A stretch of 28,663 nt of DNA, from positions 1 through 28,663 of IMG/VR virus record IMGVR_UViG_3300026130_000019. One strand, 5' to 3'. Below, piece after piece: positions 1 to 7,319 of this stretch. Positions within the stretch are counted from its first letter, which is position 1. Each line of letters begins with the position of its first letter. A program made the position numbers and the translations under genes. Source of the DNA: a virus. Under the pieces are notes generated by a model that worked only from the letters and a program-made list of their open reading frames with translations, had not been told where the DNA came from and searched no databases.

Positions 1-2
1 AT

Positions 3-62
3 TTAATTATTAGTGTCGATAGCCAAGATTTAATTATAGATCATTTGAATAAACATGATTAA
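3..62 (+). CDS. 3' end of an unknown gene cut by the window edge
   Basis: Only the last 19 codons are visible, ending in TAA at 60-62. The reading frame is open to the window edge, and its stop overlaps the ATG of the next ORF (ATG at 55-57), the tight packing seen throughout this phage. Nothing in the short C-terminal tail identifies a family. Confidence 0.45.
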   Translation, partial: LIISVDSQDLIIDHLNKHD

Positions 63-222
63 GCCGCATCTTTGGTCCAAATCTATTAACTGCATAGGCG
101 AGATTTATTGGTGGCTAAAGTGTGTAGAAGCCGGTAAAGATTACCATAGTTATGAAACATTGGAAGACGTAATAATTGATCTTACGTTGTGTGAGGATGA
201 TAATGCACAAACTAAAAATTGA
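55..222 (+). CDS. Small unknown protein, 55 aa
   Basis: The ORF runs from ATG at 55 to TGA at 220-222. Its ATG lies inside the end of the preceding ORF and its own end overlaps the start of the methyltransferase gene at 203, as in a translationally coupled operon. The protein is rich in aromatic residues and cysteine near its centre and acidic near its C-terminus. I do not recognise a family. Being small, it could be a chance ORF, but the overlap on both sides and the otherwise empty stretch argue for a real gene. Confidence 0.5.
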   Translation: MIKPHLWSKSINCIGEIYWWLKCVEAGKDYHSYETLEDVIIDLTLCEDDNAQTKN

Positions 223-925
223 AACATTAAACCGCGGAAATATAGAATTATCATTTCAAAACTTTAGTAGATTTGTATGGGTTGCTGGACATCAACTTGG
301 AATTATTCGTGGATATGTAGATGATCCAGAAGAATATTGTAATACAGTATCTAAGACTGTATCAAATAGATTTCAACAAAGAGAAAGCTTAGGGGCGTTT
401 GATAATTTAAATAGTGAATCTATTATTCTTGACATTGGATCTGGTGTTGGAATAATTGATATTGTATTACATAAATATTTAGACGGTGGTAATTTCATTT
501 TAGTAGATGAATCAATCGTAGATCATAATCACGTAGTTTCTCATTGGAGCGACACTCATGGATTTTATAACGATTGGAATTTATTTAAAGATATTGCAAT
601 AAACAGTGGTATTGATATGGCCAATTTTACTTTGCAATCGCCTGGTGTAAAATGGCCAGAAAAAATCGATTTGATAATGTCTAGTCAAAGCTATTTATGG
701 CATTATCCACTAAATGTTTATCTCGACGAATTATTAGATCATCCAAATTCGTCGCTATTATTTGATATATTAAATAGACCTGAAAATAATATGGAAAGAT
801 TAAACATACTCCGAGAATATGAATGTGAATATATTGCTATGAAACCGTTTTTATTTCACTGGTTTGAAAACGAGTTATTATTAGATGAAAATAATAGTGC
901 CGGAAAAATATGCTATTGGAAGTAG
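203..925 (+). CDS. Class I SAM-dependent methyltransferase-like protein
   Basis: The protein has about 240 residues. A glycine-rich SAM-binding motif I, ILDIGSGVGIID, lies about 75-85 residues from the start. A motif II-like acidic end of strand beta2 (FILVDES) follows, and then a motif IV-like stretch (DLIMSSQSYLWHY), which together give the order expected of a Rossmann-fold methyltransferase. I chose ATG 203 because GAGG at 193-196 sits 6 bases upstream; the ORF is also open to TTG 176 and ATG 197. The substrate cannot be read. The gene overlaps the following oxygenase-like gene by 16 bases, so methylation and oxidation may act on the same target, which is inference. Confidence 0.7.
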   Translation: MHKLKIETLNRGNIELSFQNFSRFVWVAGHQLGIIRGYVDDPEEYCNTVSKTVSNRFQQRESLGAFDNLNSESIILDIGSGVGIIDIVLHKYLDGGNFILVDESIVDHNHVVSHWSDTHGFYNDWNLFKDIAINSGIDMANFTLQSPGVKWPEKIDLIMSSQSYLWHYPLNVYLDELLDHPNSSLLFDILNRPENNMERLNILREYECEYIAMKPFLFHWFENELLLDENNSAGKICYWK

Positions 926-1527
926 ATAGATATTACAGATTCATCGATATAGACAATTTAAATGTAATACAAAATAAAGTTTTATCACTTATAACAGATA
1001 TAAGTGTATCAGGATCTATGTTGTTAACATTTACAAATCGTCACGATAAAAATTTATTTAATGATATAGCATCAATCAAAGAAATAAATGAATTTTTGAT
1101 TAAACATAACTTATCCGAGTATATAATGGATTACGTTGTTGGTATACTTAATCCAGATCAAACAATGGATATACACTCAGATCCTTTATATACAGATCCA
1201 GCTACTTTAAAAACTTCAAACAGACAGCGTGTTTTAATACCTATAAAAAACTGTGAAAACACTACTACCTCATTTTATATTTCAAAGGAAAAACCTGAAC
1301 TGAGATACGCTAATGACGCTAATGGTGGGTTGTTACCTTACGATTATTATTCTGAAGAAAAATGCGAATTGCTTGCAGAATTCAAATTAACAAATCCAGC
1401 TTTAATTACAACTGATGTATTACACGGTGTTAAAAACAACACAGACAGTCCTAGAATCAATCTCTGGATAATATTTTCAAACGAAGTAAATTTGGAAGAT
1501 CATTTATGGAAAATTGGAAATATTTAG
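910..1527 (+). CDS. 2OG-Fe(II) oxygenase-like DSBH protein
   Basis: A 205-aa protein with the marks of the 2-oxoglutarate/Fe(II) dioxygenase fold: an HxD pair (H89, D91, in MDIHSDP), a distal histidine (H172, in DVLHGV), and an arginine about ten residues later (R182, in SPRINLW) placed to bind the 2OG carboxylate. A core strand RVLIPIKNC lies between them. Enzymes of this fold hydroxylate or otherwise oxidise proteins, nucleic acids or small molecules; the substrate here is unknown. The gene overlaps the methyltransferase by 16 bases and the next paralogue by 22. It shares the pattern RxRVLxPxxxxE and the distal H...R spacing with that paralogue, so the pair probably arose by duplication. 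Confidence 0.68.
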   Translation: MLLEVDRYYRFIDIDNLNVIQNKVLSLITDISVSGSMLLTFTNRHDKNLFNDIASIKEINEFLIKHNLSEYIMDYVVGILNPDQTMDIHSDPLYTDPATLKTSNRQRVLIPIKNCENTTTSFYISKEKPELRYANDANGGLLPYDYYSEEKCELLAEFKLTNPALITTDVLHGVKNNTDSPRINLWIIFSNEVNLEDHLWKIGNI

Positions 1528-2075
1528 AAATACCTAATTACGATATCATACGAAACAAGTTAGAAAAAATAATACAAAAGTATAAGCATCTATTAAAACA
1601 CGGTGTATTGATAATCAATCGAGAAACACCAGAGCTTGTTGCAGACATTACTATGATAGAAGAACTAATGGATTTTTTAGAAAATAAAAAATGGTTAAGA
1701 TATGTCCACGAATACTCATTAGTTGTAATTGAACCAAATAAAGAATATGGTATACACATAGATGGTAATGCTATTGCACCTTATATAAGCAGACACAGAG
1801 TTCTTTTACCAGTTACATTAAACGAAGGTGTTTACACAAGATTTTGGAAAACAAACGGAGAACCTTGTAAAATACATTACGTTTCAGCTGATGGTGTGAA
1901 ACAAGAATTATTAGAATATGATAAACGAATATGTGAAGAAATAGACAGATACGAGTTAACTAAACCGGTCGTCATGGATTCAATAGTTCCTCATAGCGTT
2001 GATACCAATTTTTATCCTAGTATTAGGATAGCCATAGGAATAAATTTCAATAGAAATATAAATATAGAAAAATAA
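1506..2075 (+). CDS. 2OG-Fe(II) oxygenase-like DSBH protein, paralogue of the gene before it
   Basis: A 189-aa protein with H84 and D86 (YGIHIDGN) as the HxD ligand pair, H163 (VPHSVDTN) as the third ligand, and R174 (SIRIAIG) as likely 2OG-binding arginine. The strand HRVLLPVTLNEG matches its upstream neighbour. Length and layout are those of compact phage 2OG oxygenases. The last 19 bases hold a T4-type late promoter box (2057-2064) that serves the next gene, so transcription can be uncoupled at this point. The substrate is unknown. Confidence 0.68.
   Translation: MENWKYLEIPNYDIIRNKLEKIIQKYKHLLKHGVLIINRETPELVADITMIEELMDFLENKKWLRYVHEYSLVVIEPNKEYGIHIDGNAIAPYISRHRVLLPVTLNEGVYTRFWKTNGEPCKIHYVSADGVKQELLEYDKRICEEIDRYELTKPVVMDSIVPHSVDTNFYPSIRIAIGINFNRNINIEK
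2057..2064 (+). promoter_or_regulatory. T4-type late promoter box TATAAATA
   Basis: This is an exact match to the T4 late -10 box, read by sigma gp55 with clamp gp45 help in T4. It lies at the 3' end of the preceding coding region. A start about 6 bases downstream (near 2070) would give a 23-base leader carrying AAGAGG at 2081-2086, ahead of ATG 2093. Confidence 0.7.
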
Positions 2076-2092
2076 TATTTAAGAGGTCTGGG

Positions 2093-2665
2093 ATGGCTAA
2101 GCATTACGTAACAGTCACAGCTAACAATTTACCTACAATGCAAACAAGTGTGTTAAATGTATTACCGACTGATATGAAAACAACTGCAGGTTTTACTTTT
2201 TTAAATAGACTTGCCAACACTGCAATTTATGATAGTGTTAAAGCAGAAGTTGCTAGCTTTTTGAACGATGAAGGAGTTGCTAACTCGGTATCTGATATAG
2301 CGTTATATGTAATGAATGGTAATTCAACGTTTGACATTCATACTAATATAATAGTTACTGACTTTAATCCGGCAAGATATATTATACCTTTAGAAAATTG
2401 CGACAACGTGTATTATGATTTCTATTCATCTAATACTACGCCAACCACAGTAGATATTTTATTAAGTGATGGATTAAATTCTTATCAAAAATACGAAGCT
2501 AATAATTGTGTGTTTCTAGAATCGGCTCAGTTTAATTCAGTATTATTGACAAACACTATCGCACCTTATGCGCCAAGAAATGCTGGAGCCAATACCGCCA
2601 TTTGTTTAAGTATTTTTCTTGACGGTACACCAAATTTATCTGCTAGTATTCCCGATTATGTCTAG
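2093..2665 (+). CDS. Degenerate DSBH paralogue, probably non-catalytic
   Basis: The 190-aa protein aligns by eye with the two genes before it, sharing FLNR, FDIHTN against MDIHSD, and ARYIIPLENCDN against RVLIPIKNCEN. The catalytic set is broken: HxD has become H83-x-N85, the distal histidine position is APYAPRN (tyrosine in place of H), and the downstream arginine is absent. It therefore probably does not bind iron or 2OG and may be a structural, binding or regulatory pseudoenzyme. It has its own late promoter (2057-2064) and a good Shine-Dalgarno (AAGAGG), unlike its neighbours, which suggests high late expression. Its end overlaps the convergent minus-strand gene by 30 bases. Confidence 0.65.
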   Translation: MAKHYVTVTANNLPTMQTSVLNVLPTDMKTTAGFTFLNRLANTAIYDSVKAEVASFLNDEGVANSVSDIALYVMNGNSTFDIHTNIIVTDFNPARYIIPLENCDNVYYDFYSSNTTPTTVDILLSDGLNSYQKYEANNCVFLESAQFNSVLLTNTIAPYAPRNAGANTAICLSIFLDGTPNLSASIPDYV

Positions 2666-3253
2666 TTTTTTATCAGTCAATTCTATGGCAAAAAATTCTT
2701 GCATACAGTGATTGTATTCGTGCAAGCCTCTATATTTTAAACTACGAATAAGTTGAATATTACCGGTTTGGGTAGCAATACCCGAACCGTCTTTTAGCTT
2801 TTTGCACAGCGTTTTTAATCTAGGTTCATGCGGAAATATTGTAATGAATACTCCAAGTTTATAACTTATTTCGGCATATTCGATTAATCTATCCAATAAA
2901 CCATCTGGCCAAAATAAACGTGAAGGATATTGTTTAGCATATTTCCTTAACCCAAAATGATAAACCGCGCCTTTAATCCAATCTCCAATAATAACAGCTC
3001 CACTAATACATGTTATATTCCCATCTTCTCCATAATGGCAGTCAATATGATCGAAGTCTGTTTCATTCCACTTGATATCTGTGAATCTCCAAATATCTTC
3101 TTTGCGGTGTGCATCTGAATTCATTACTTGTTCATAAGAATAATTTAAATATTCCTTGTTACCACCGCATTCCTCAATTGCACTTATTCTGAATTTAGTT
3201 ATATCAGGATGATGCTTATTGAATTGACGTAAGTATTTTGGCAAAGTATTCAT
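2636..3253 (-). CDS. Probable GNAT-type acyltransferase
   Basis: A 205-aa protein and the last gene of the long minus-strand operon. The middle has the alternating strand pattern of GNAT enzymes (ITCISGAVIIGDWIKGAVYHFG), then a helix with PSRLFWPDGLLDRLIEYAE, and a strand LGVFITIFPHEPRLKTL like the beta5-alpha4 region of acetyltransferases. The classical acetyl-CoA loop Q/RxxGxG/A is not clear, so the call rests on overall pattern. The start overlaps the end of the radical-SAM gene by 38 bases. A transfer step in the same pathway as the oxygenases and radical-SAM enzymes is inferred. It could also be a fold I do not recognise. Confidence 0.45.
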   Translation of the reverse strand: MNTLPKYLRQFNKHHPDITKFRISAIEECGGNKEYLNYSYEQVMNSDAHRKEDIWRFTDIKWNETDFDHIDCHYGEDGNITCISGAVIIGDWIKGAVYHFGLRKYAKQYPSRLFWPDGLLDRLIEYAEISYKLGVFITIFPHEPRLKTLCKKLKDGSGIATQTGNIQLIRSLKYRGLHEYNHCMQEFFAIELTDKKLDIIGNTSR

Positions 3254-4820
3254 CTTTTATTTGTTTGCGTTTTTTGATTGCTGCTATAACTGTATCAGGG
3301 TCGTCTTGTCTCATATGAAGAATTTGATCCTTTGTGTACCCTAGATTAATCATCCTATTATAATTCAAGAACATAGTTAAACTAAATTTTTTATGGGCAT
3401 TCCTTGGGTCCATATAAAAATTATCTACAATTTGATCTGCTTCATACACGTCAAAGAATTCGCCTTTCCATTTATAAAACTCATCTTCACCATATTCCAT
3501 ATCATATTTTTCAGCATCCATTTCCATTTTTGAAACGTTGTTATATTGCCATCCACGTTTGCCTTTAATGAATCCCCAATTTCTCATTTGTTCAGCAGTA
3601 TGTAAACCACTGTCAATTGCAGGGTAAAGCTGTGATAAGTATAATCTATTTACGGAAAAACCATGTAATGGAACATCAGGTCTATGCAACCAATCAAATG
3701 TTTTTTCTAAACTTGCTTGATCTTCATGAGGTAAACCTACTAAGAAATTTGCAGAAGTAAATACGTCATCACCCCAAGCTTCTTCTAATCGATATAAACA
3801 ATCTTTTAGTTTTTCCGGATCTGCGCCTTTGCCTATTGCTCGACCTGCTTGTCTATTAAAAGTTTCAATACCAAAGTTTGCTGATGTAAGACCCATCTCA
3901 TGAAGTTTAGTTATCATGTCTGGATTTGCTGCAATAATATCTAACCTCAAGTGACAACTTAATCTAGGTTTAAACGGTAAAGAAGTAAATACCTCGTGTA
4001 AGTAATCAACTTTCATCATACTGTCGTTTACAGTATCATCAGCTACCATATATCCAACAGTACCAAACTTTTCATAGTTGTAAATTAATTCTTCACGTAG
4101 TATTTCTGGATTTTTATTAAAGTCTCCAAATTTTTTGCCATTCAAATTAAATGCACAGAAATCACATTTGAAAATACAGCCTCTTGCCGTTTCAAGTTGT
4201 AAATCTTCTCCTGGTCTTATATGATCTGATTCGTGCCATGTGATTTTACATGTGGTAAAATCTTCAAATTCATACATTTTATCTGTAATGATTCTGCCCA
4301 GGTGAGATTCAATCCATTTTAGTTGATCTCCATATTTTAAATGACGAGATAACGCAACCGAAGGTCCTTCTCCTTGACCAACAACCCAATAGTCTATACC
4401 TCTGAATTCTTTATGCAGCGCTTTATATCCACCAACGACGATTTTGCATTTTGGGTTAATCATTTTTATTTGGAGAATAAATTCTTCCATTTCATCATCA
4501 GAATGCGGAAACAGCGTTTGGAATACTTGGTTAAGTTGTTTTAACCCGCCAAGAGGTGGTGTAAGCCAAAGCTTCATGTCTTCTTCAAAAGTCAAATGCT
4601 TTCCAAAAAGAGTACTAGCGAATCCAACCCATAATGTTTCTTCGCTAACTTGCGCGTCAATAACTTCACTCACTTCGTCGGGCGTCATGTCGCCAAAAAA
4701 TTCTATTGTTTGAACTGTGAATCCGTTATTTCTCAACTCTGTTGCGATTCTATATGGTCCTGCATATCTACTAAAACCTAGTGGACCATTACAATCATTG
4801 AATATTATTATTTCAGCCAT
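3216..4820 (-). CDS. Radical-SAM enzyme with N-terminal cobalamin-binding-like domain
   Basis: The 534-aa protein has the [4Fe-4S] triad CxxxCxxC at C215, C219 and C222 (ARGCIFKCDFCAF), followed by a TIM-barrel-like core with GTVGYMVADDTVNDS and GLTSANFGIETFN. Residues 1-180 look like a Rossmann-type B12-binding domain, with IVVGGYKAL and WVVGQGEG near its end as in B12-radical-SAM proteins. The usual DxHxxG cobalamin motif is not evident, so the domain may not bind B12. About 150 residues follow the barrel. The protein is clearly paralogous to the one at 7303-8856. The chemistry could be methylation, thioether or C-C bond formation; the substrate is unknown. It overlaps the gene before it by 13 bases. 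Confidence 0.85.
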   Translation of the reverse strand: MAEIIIFNDCNGPLGFSRYAGPYRIATELRNNGFTVQTIEFFGDMTPDEVSEVIDAQVSEETLWVGFASTLFGKHLTFEEDMKLWLTPPLGGLKQLNQVFQTLFPHSDDEMEEFILQIKMINPKCKIVVGGYKALHKEFRGIDYWVVGQGEGPSVALSRHLKYGDQLKWIESHLGRIITDKMYEFEDFTTCKITWHESDHIRPGEDLQLETARGCIFKCDFCAFNLNGKKFGDFNKNPEILREELIYNYEKFGTVGYMVADDTVNDSMMKVDYLHEVFTSLPFKPRLSCHLRLDIIAANPDMITKLHEMGLTSANFGIETFNRQAGRAIGKGADPEKLKDCLYRLEEAWGDDVFTSANFLVGLPHEDQASLEKTFDWLHRPDVPLHGFSVNRLYLSQLYPAIDSGLHTAEQMRNWGFIKGKRGWQYNNVSKMEMDAEKYDMEYGEDEFYKWKGEFFDVYEADQIVDNFYMDPRNAHKKFSLTMFLNYNRMINLGYTKDQILHMRQDDPDTVIAAIKKRKQIKDEYFAKILTSIQ

Positions 4821-5278
4821 TTTAAAACATTCTCAAAGGTCGCTTCATTATTTTGAAACGTAATTCTAAAAACTTTTCTATCATACGGACGAGCAGATAC
4901 TTTGTGCATAGATCTAACATCTACTAAAGCTGTATCATAATAGAATTCGCCATCTTCAAATTCTATAGGTGCAGGATCCGGAGTAAGAATACAATTAATA
5001 GCACACATGGATCCTTCTTGATCTGCATGCCACGGTAAATCTTTGTTTGCTTCAATTAGCAAATAATTTACGATATATTTATCATAAGGCAAATCATAAT
5101 AATCTATAAATTGCTTTGCTATATTTTCTGTTGTTTCATTACTAAACAAAAGCCAAAATCCGTCGAACTGATCTTCTCTGCCGTCCTCTGTTATTTCATA
5201 CTTACCTTTGAGTAATGTATCAAACTCTTTTAATAAAGTGTCTTTAGGAAATATATAGTCTAATTCAATTAGCTTCAT
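4808..5278 (-). CDS. 2OG-Fe(II) oxygenase-like DSBH protein, short
   Basis: A 156-aa, single-domain protein. H84 and D86 (LPWHADQ), H125 (RSMHKV) and R134/R138 make the expected ligand set. Between them lies a block, APIEFEDGEFYYDTALVDV, that is nearly repeated in the next two genes upstream in the operon (5265-5771 and the C-terminal half of 5753-6694). The three form a sub-family with WHxD, a run of small residues, then AP(V/I)xFxxGxxYYxxA. It overlaps its neighbours by 13-14 bases on each side. Confidence 0.75.
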   Translation of the reverse strand: MKLIELDYIFPKDTLLKEFDTLLKGKYEITEDGREDQFDGFWLLFSNETTENIAKQFIDYYDLPYDKYIVNYLLIEANKDLPWHADQEGSMCAINCILTPDPAPIEFEDGEFYYDTALVDVRSMHKVSARPYDRKVFRITFQNNEATFENVLKWLK

Positions 5279-5771
5279 TTATTTTTTCTTTTATTTCATC
5301 AAATGAACTGTCATCGCCATAAAACACAATCCTAAACATAATTCTCGTATTTGGATTGCTTGGCACTCTATGTCTTTTTCTTATATTTAACAAAGCTGCT
5401 TTGTAATACGTCTGCCCTTCTTCAAATTCAACGGGCGCATTATCATTGGATAGCAAAACATTTAAGCCGCACCCAGCAGGTTGCCTGTCAACGTGCCAAT
5501 CTAATTCAGTATTAGGTTCTAACACAATGAATTGTGTAACGAAAGATGCACTAATTCCATAAGCATCACAAAACTCCTTTGCAATTCTATTTAACAAAGG
5601 ATCGTGATGTAGTTTTTCATTTACTTTAAATCCTTTGTAAGTTCCTTCTAATCCTTTGTCATTTTCAAAGTCTTGTGGAGCCCACCAATCTGCCATTTCG
5701 GAATAAGTTGTTTTGAAATAGTCCAATAATTCTTGATTAGGAAATTCATAAGTTACGTGAAATATTGACAT
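5265..5771 (-). CDS. 2OG-Fe(II) oxygenase-like DSBH protein
   Basis: A 168-aa protein with H93 and D95 (LDWHVDRQ), H134 (KRHRVPS) and R143/R147 (RIMFRIVF) as metal and 2OG ligands. The block APVEFEEGQTYYKAALLNI identifies it as a sister of the genes at 4808 and 5753. The first 80 residues vary between sisters and probably shape substrate choice. It overlaps the upstream gene by 19 bases and the downstream gene by 14. Confidence 0.75.
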   Translation of the reverse strand: MSIFHVTYEFPNQELLDYFKTTYSEMADWWAPQDFENDKGLEGTYKGFKVNEKLHHDPLLNRIAKEFCDAYGISASFVTQFIVLEPNTELDWHVDRQPAGCGLNVLLSNDNAPVEFEEGQTYYKAALLNIRKRHRVPSNPNTRIMFRIVFYGDDSSFDEIKEKINEAN

Positions 5772-6694
5772 AAATCTTTGTGCCTTGTATTTCTAAAACT
5801 AATTCTCATTAAAATTCTTTCTTTATCTCTATTAAAAACCGCGTGCTCTTGCATAACATCTAATGCAGCACATTTGTAATAAAAATCTCCTTCACGGAAA
5901 GTTACTGGGGCTGGATCATTTGTCATAATAACATTAACACTTGATCGGCATCTTGTCGCGTCATCTGTATGCCAACTCAATTCGAAGTTCTTATCAATCC
6001 ACATAAATTGCGCAAGTATATCATCTTCAATTCCAAAGTATCTACAGAATCTTTTTGCTTCCTGCATTAACAAAGTATCTGTATCAACACCATAATCATG
6101 TGTTCCGTAAACAGCTAAACCATTTAATGTATTTTTTGTAGTTTTGCCATCTTTACTAAATTCATAGTCTGGTTGTGGACCATGTTTCATTCGCTCGTAT
6201 TCTTGCCACAATAAATCCATATTAAAATCATAATCAATATCTACTACTGGTTTTGGCCAATTTGTTTCTTCTGCTTTATATACTGTTAAGCCAATTCTAG
6301 GTCTAGTCATTCCTTCAACATTATGGAAAGTCTTAACATTTAATTTATGCCATTTAAATGGTTCTATTTTTACTTTTTCAATTAGATTTTGATCTTCGTC
6401 ATAGAAGCAAGTATAAACATCATCACCGCCTGGATCTATAACATAATTATATGCAGCAAATCTATTTGAGTCTTTATGAATAGGTAAACGAGGTGGCCAC
6501 ATCACATGAACTCTTGAAACATAAGATTCATTAAATAGCAATTCACCAAGATATTCCAAGTTACCTTTTGGTTTGAAAATACCGTAATAGCCATTTGTAG
6601 GAACGTGGTGTAAGTTTTGACCTCGATAAATTGTTTCAAATATTTGATTCATATCGATGTCGATAGTTGGTAAATCTAAATATTCAACGTTCAT
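5753..6694 (-). CDS. Tandem two-domain 2OG-Fe(II) oxygenase-like protein
   Basis: The 313-aa protein holds two DSBH domains in a row. The first has H73, D75 (LPIHKDSN), H124 (KTFHNVEG) and R131/R133. The second has H242, D244 (LSWHTDDA), H284 (MQEHAVFN) and R293/R297, plus the APVTFREGDFYYKCAALDV block of the sister genes. The two halves differ more from each other than the second half does from its single-domain neighbours, so this looks like a fusion of two lineages rather than a recent internal duplication. All ligands are present in both halves, so both may be active. Confidence 0.78.
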   Translation of the reverse strand: MNVEYLDLPTIDIDMNQIFETIYRGQNLHHVPTNGYYGIFKPKGNLEYLGELLFNESYVSRVHVMWPPRLPIHKDSNRFAAYNYVIDPGGDDVYTCFYDEDQNLIEKVKIEPFKWHKLNVKTFHNVEGMTRPRIGLTVYKAEETNWPKPVVDIDYDFNMDLLWQEYERMKHGPQPDYEFSKDGKTTKNTLNGLAVYGTHDYGVDTDTLLMQEAKRFCRYFGIEDDILAQFMWIDKNFELSWHTDDATRCRSSVNVIMTNDPAPVTFREGDFYYKCAALDVMQEHAVFNRDKERILMRISFRNTRHKDLCQYFT

Positions 6695-7319
6695 GGCATA
6701 GTCCCATTAAAGTGTCGTAAGCTTCAGCGTCGAATGAAAAAAAGAACGTATATACGTCATCTCCCAAAGATGCTGCAAAGTGTTGTTTAGCTGTATCTGT
6801 AACATATAGTCTGCCAGATTCCAATTCTATTCCTTCGTGTGATTCGTCGTAGTATTCAAATATATATTCATCAACATTATTAGTACCCCAGAATCTTAAA
6901 TAGTTTGTTGGTATATTACAATCAACGTGAGGATAAAAGAACGATCCTTTTTTCCACCATAATATAGCTGAACGAACCATATATTTTTTAACCGGTTCTA
7001 AACAATCAAAACACGGCAAGTCTAAAATCTCAGTTGGTATGCGATAGTCCATGTCGTATAAATTGGTACCGTATTTTTTATTGTACGCATCTTGGGGATA
7101 TATACACGTATCAATGTCCATGTCTAGTAGTCCAGTCATATTAACAACACTTATTCCTTTGCGGAACATTTTTTCTAAATGCTCTTCACCCCAGTCACGG
7201 AACATTGGTTTGTAAGGTTCAATTTGTTCTTCAAAAGCTTTTATGTCAATTTTAAATGGAAGTTCTACAAATGACTTAGTATGTAATTTATAATATTCTT
7301 CTTCATCTATCCAGCGCAT
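6684..7319 (-). CDS. 2OG-Fe(II) oxygenase-like DSBH protein
   Basis: A 211-aa protein with H131 and D133 (FFYPHVDCN) and H180 (DTAKQHFAAS). No arginine follows at the usual place; the last strand is GDDVYTFFFSFD, so the 2OG-binding residue differs from its neighbours or the cofactor is held another way. The N-terminal 120 residues, with two cysteines in LPCFDCLEP, are unlike the other family members here. It overlaps the radical-SAM gene upstream by 17 bases and the tandem gene downstream by 11. The substrate is unknown. Confidence 0.66.
   Translation of the reverse strand: MRWIDEEEYYKLHTKSFVELPFKIDIKAFEEQIEPYKPMFRDWGEEHLEKMFRKGISVVNMTGLLDMDIDTCIYPQDAYNKKYGTNLYDMDYRIPTEILDLPCFDCLEPVKKYMVRSAILWWKKGSFFYPHVDCNIPTNYLRFWGTNNVDEYIFEYYDESHEGIELESGRLYVTDTAKQHFAASLGDDVYTFFFSFDAEAYDTLMGLCHER

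Noticed and set aside
429-456. TTGACA followed by an AATAAT-like hexamer in the methyltransferase gene
   Set aside because: The bases encode the conserved SAM-binding motif I, the -10 match is poor, and the spacing is 16; likely a coding coincidence.
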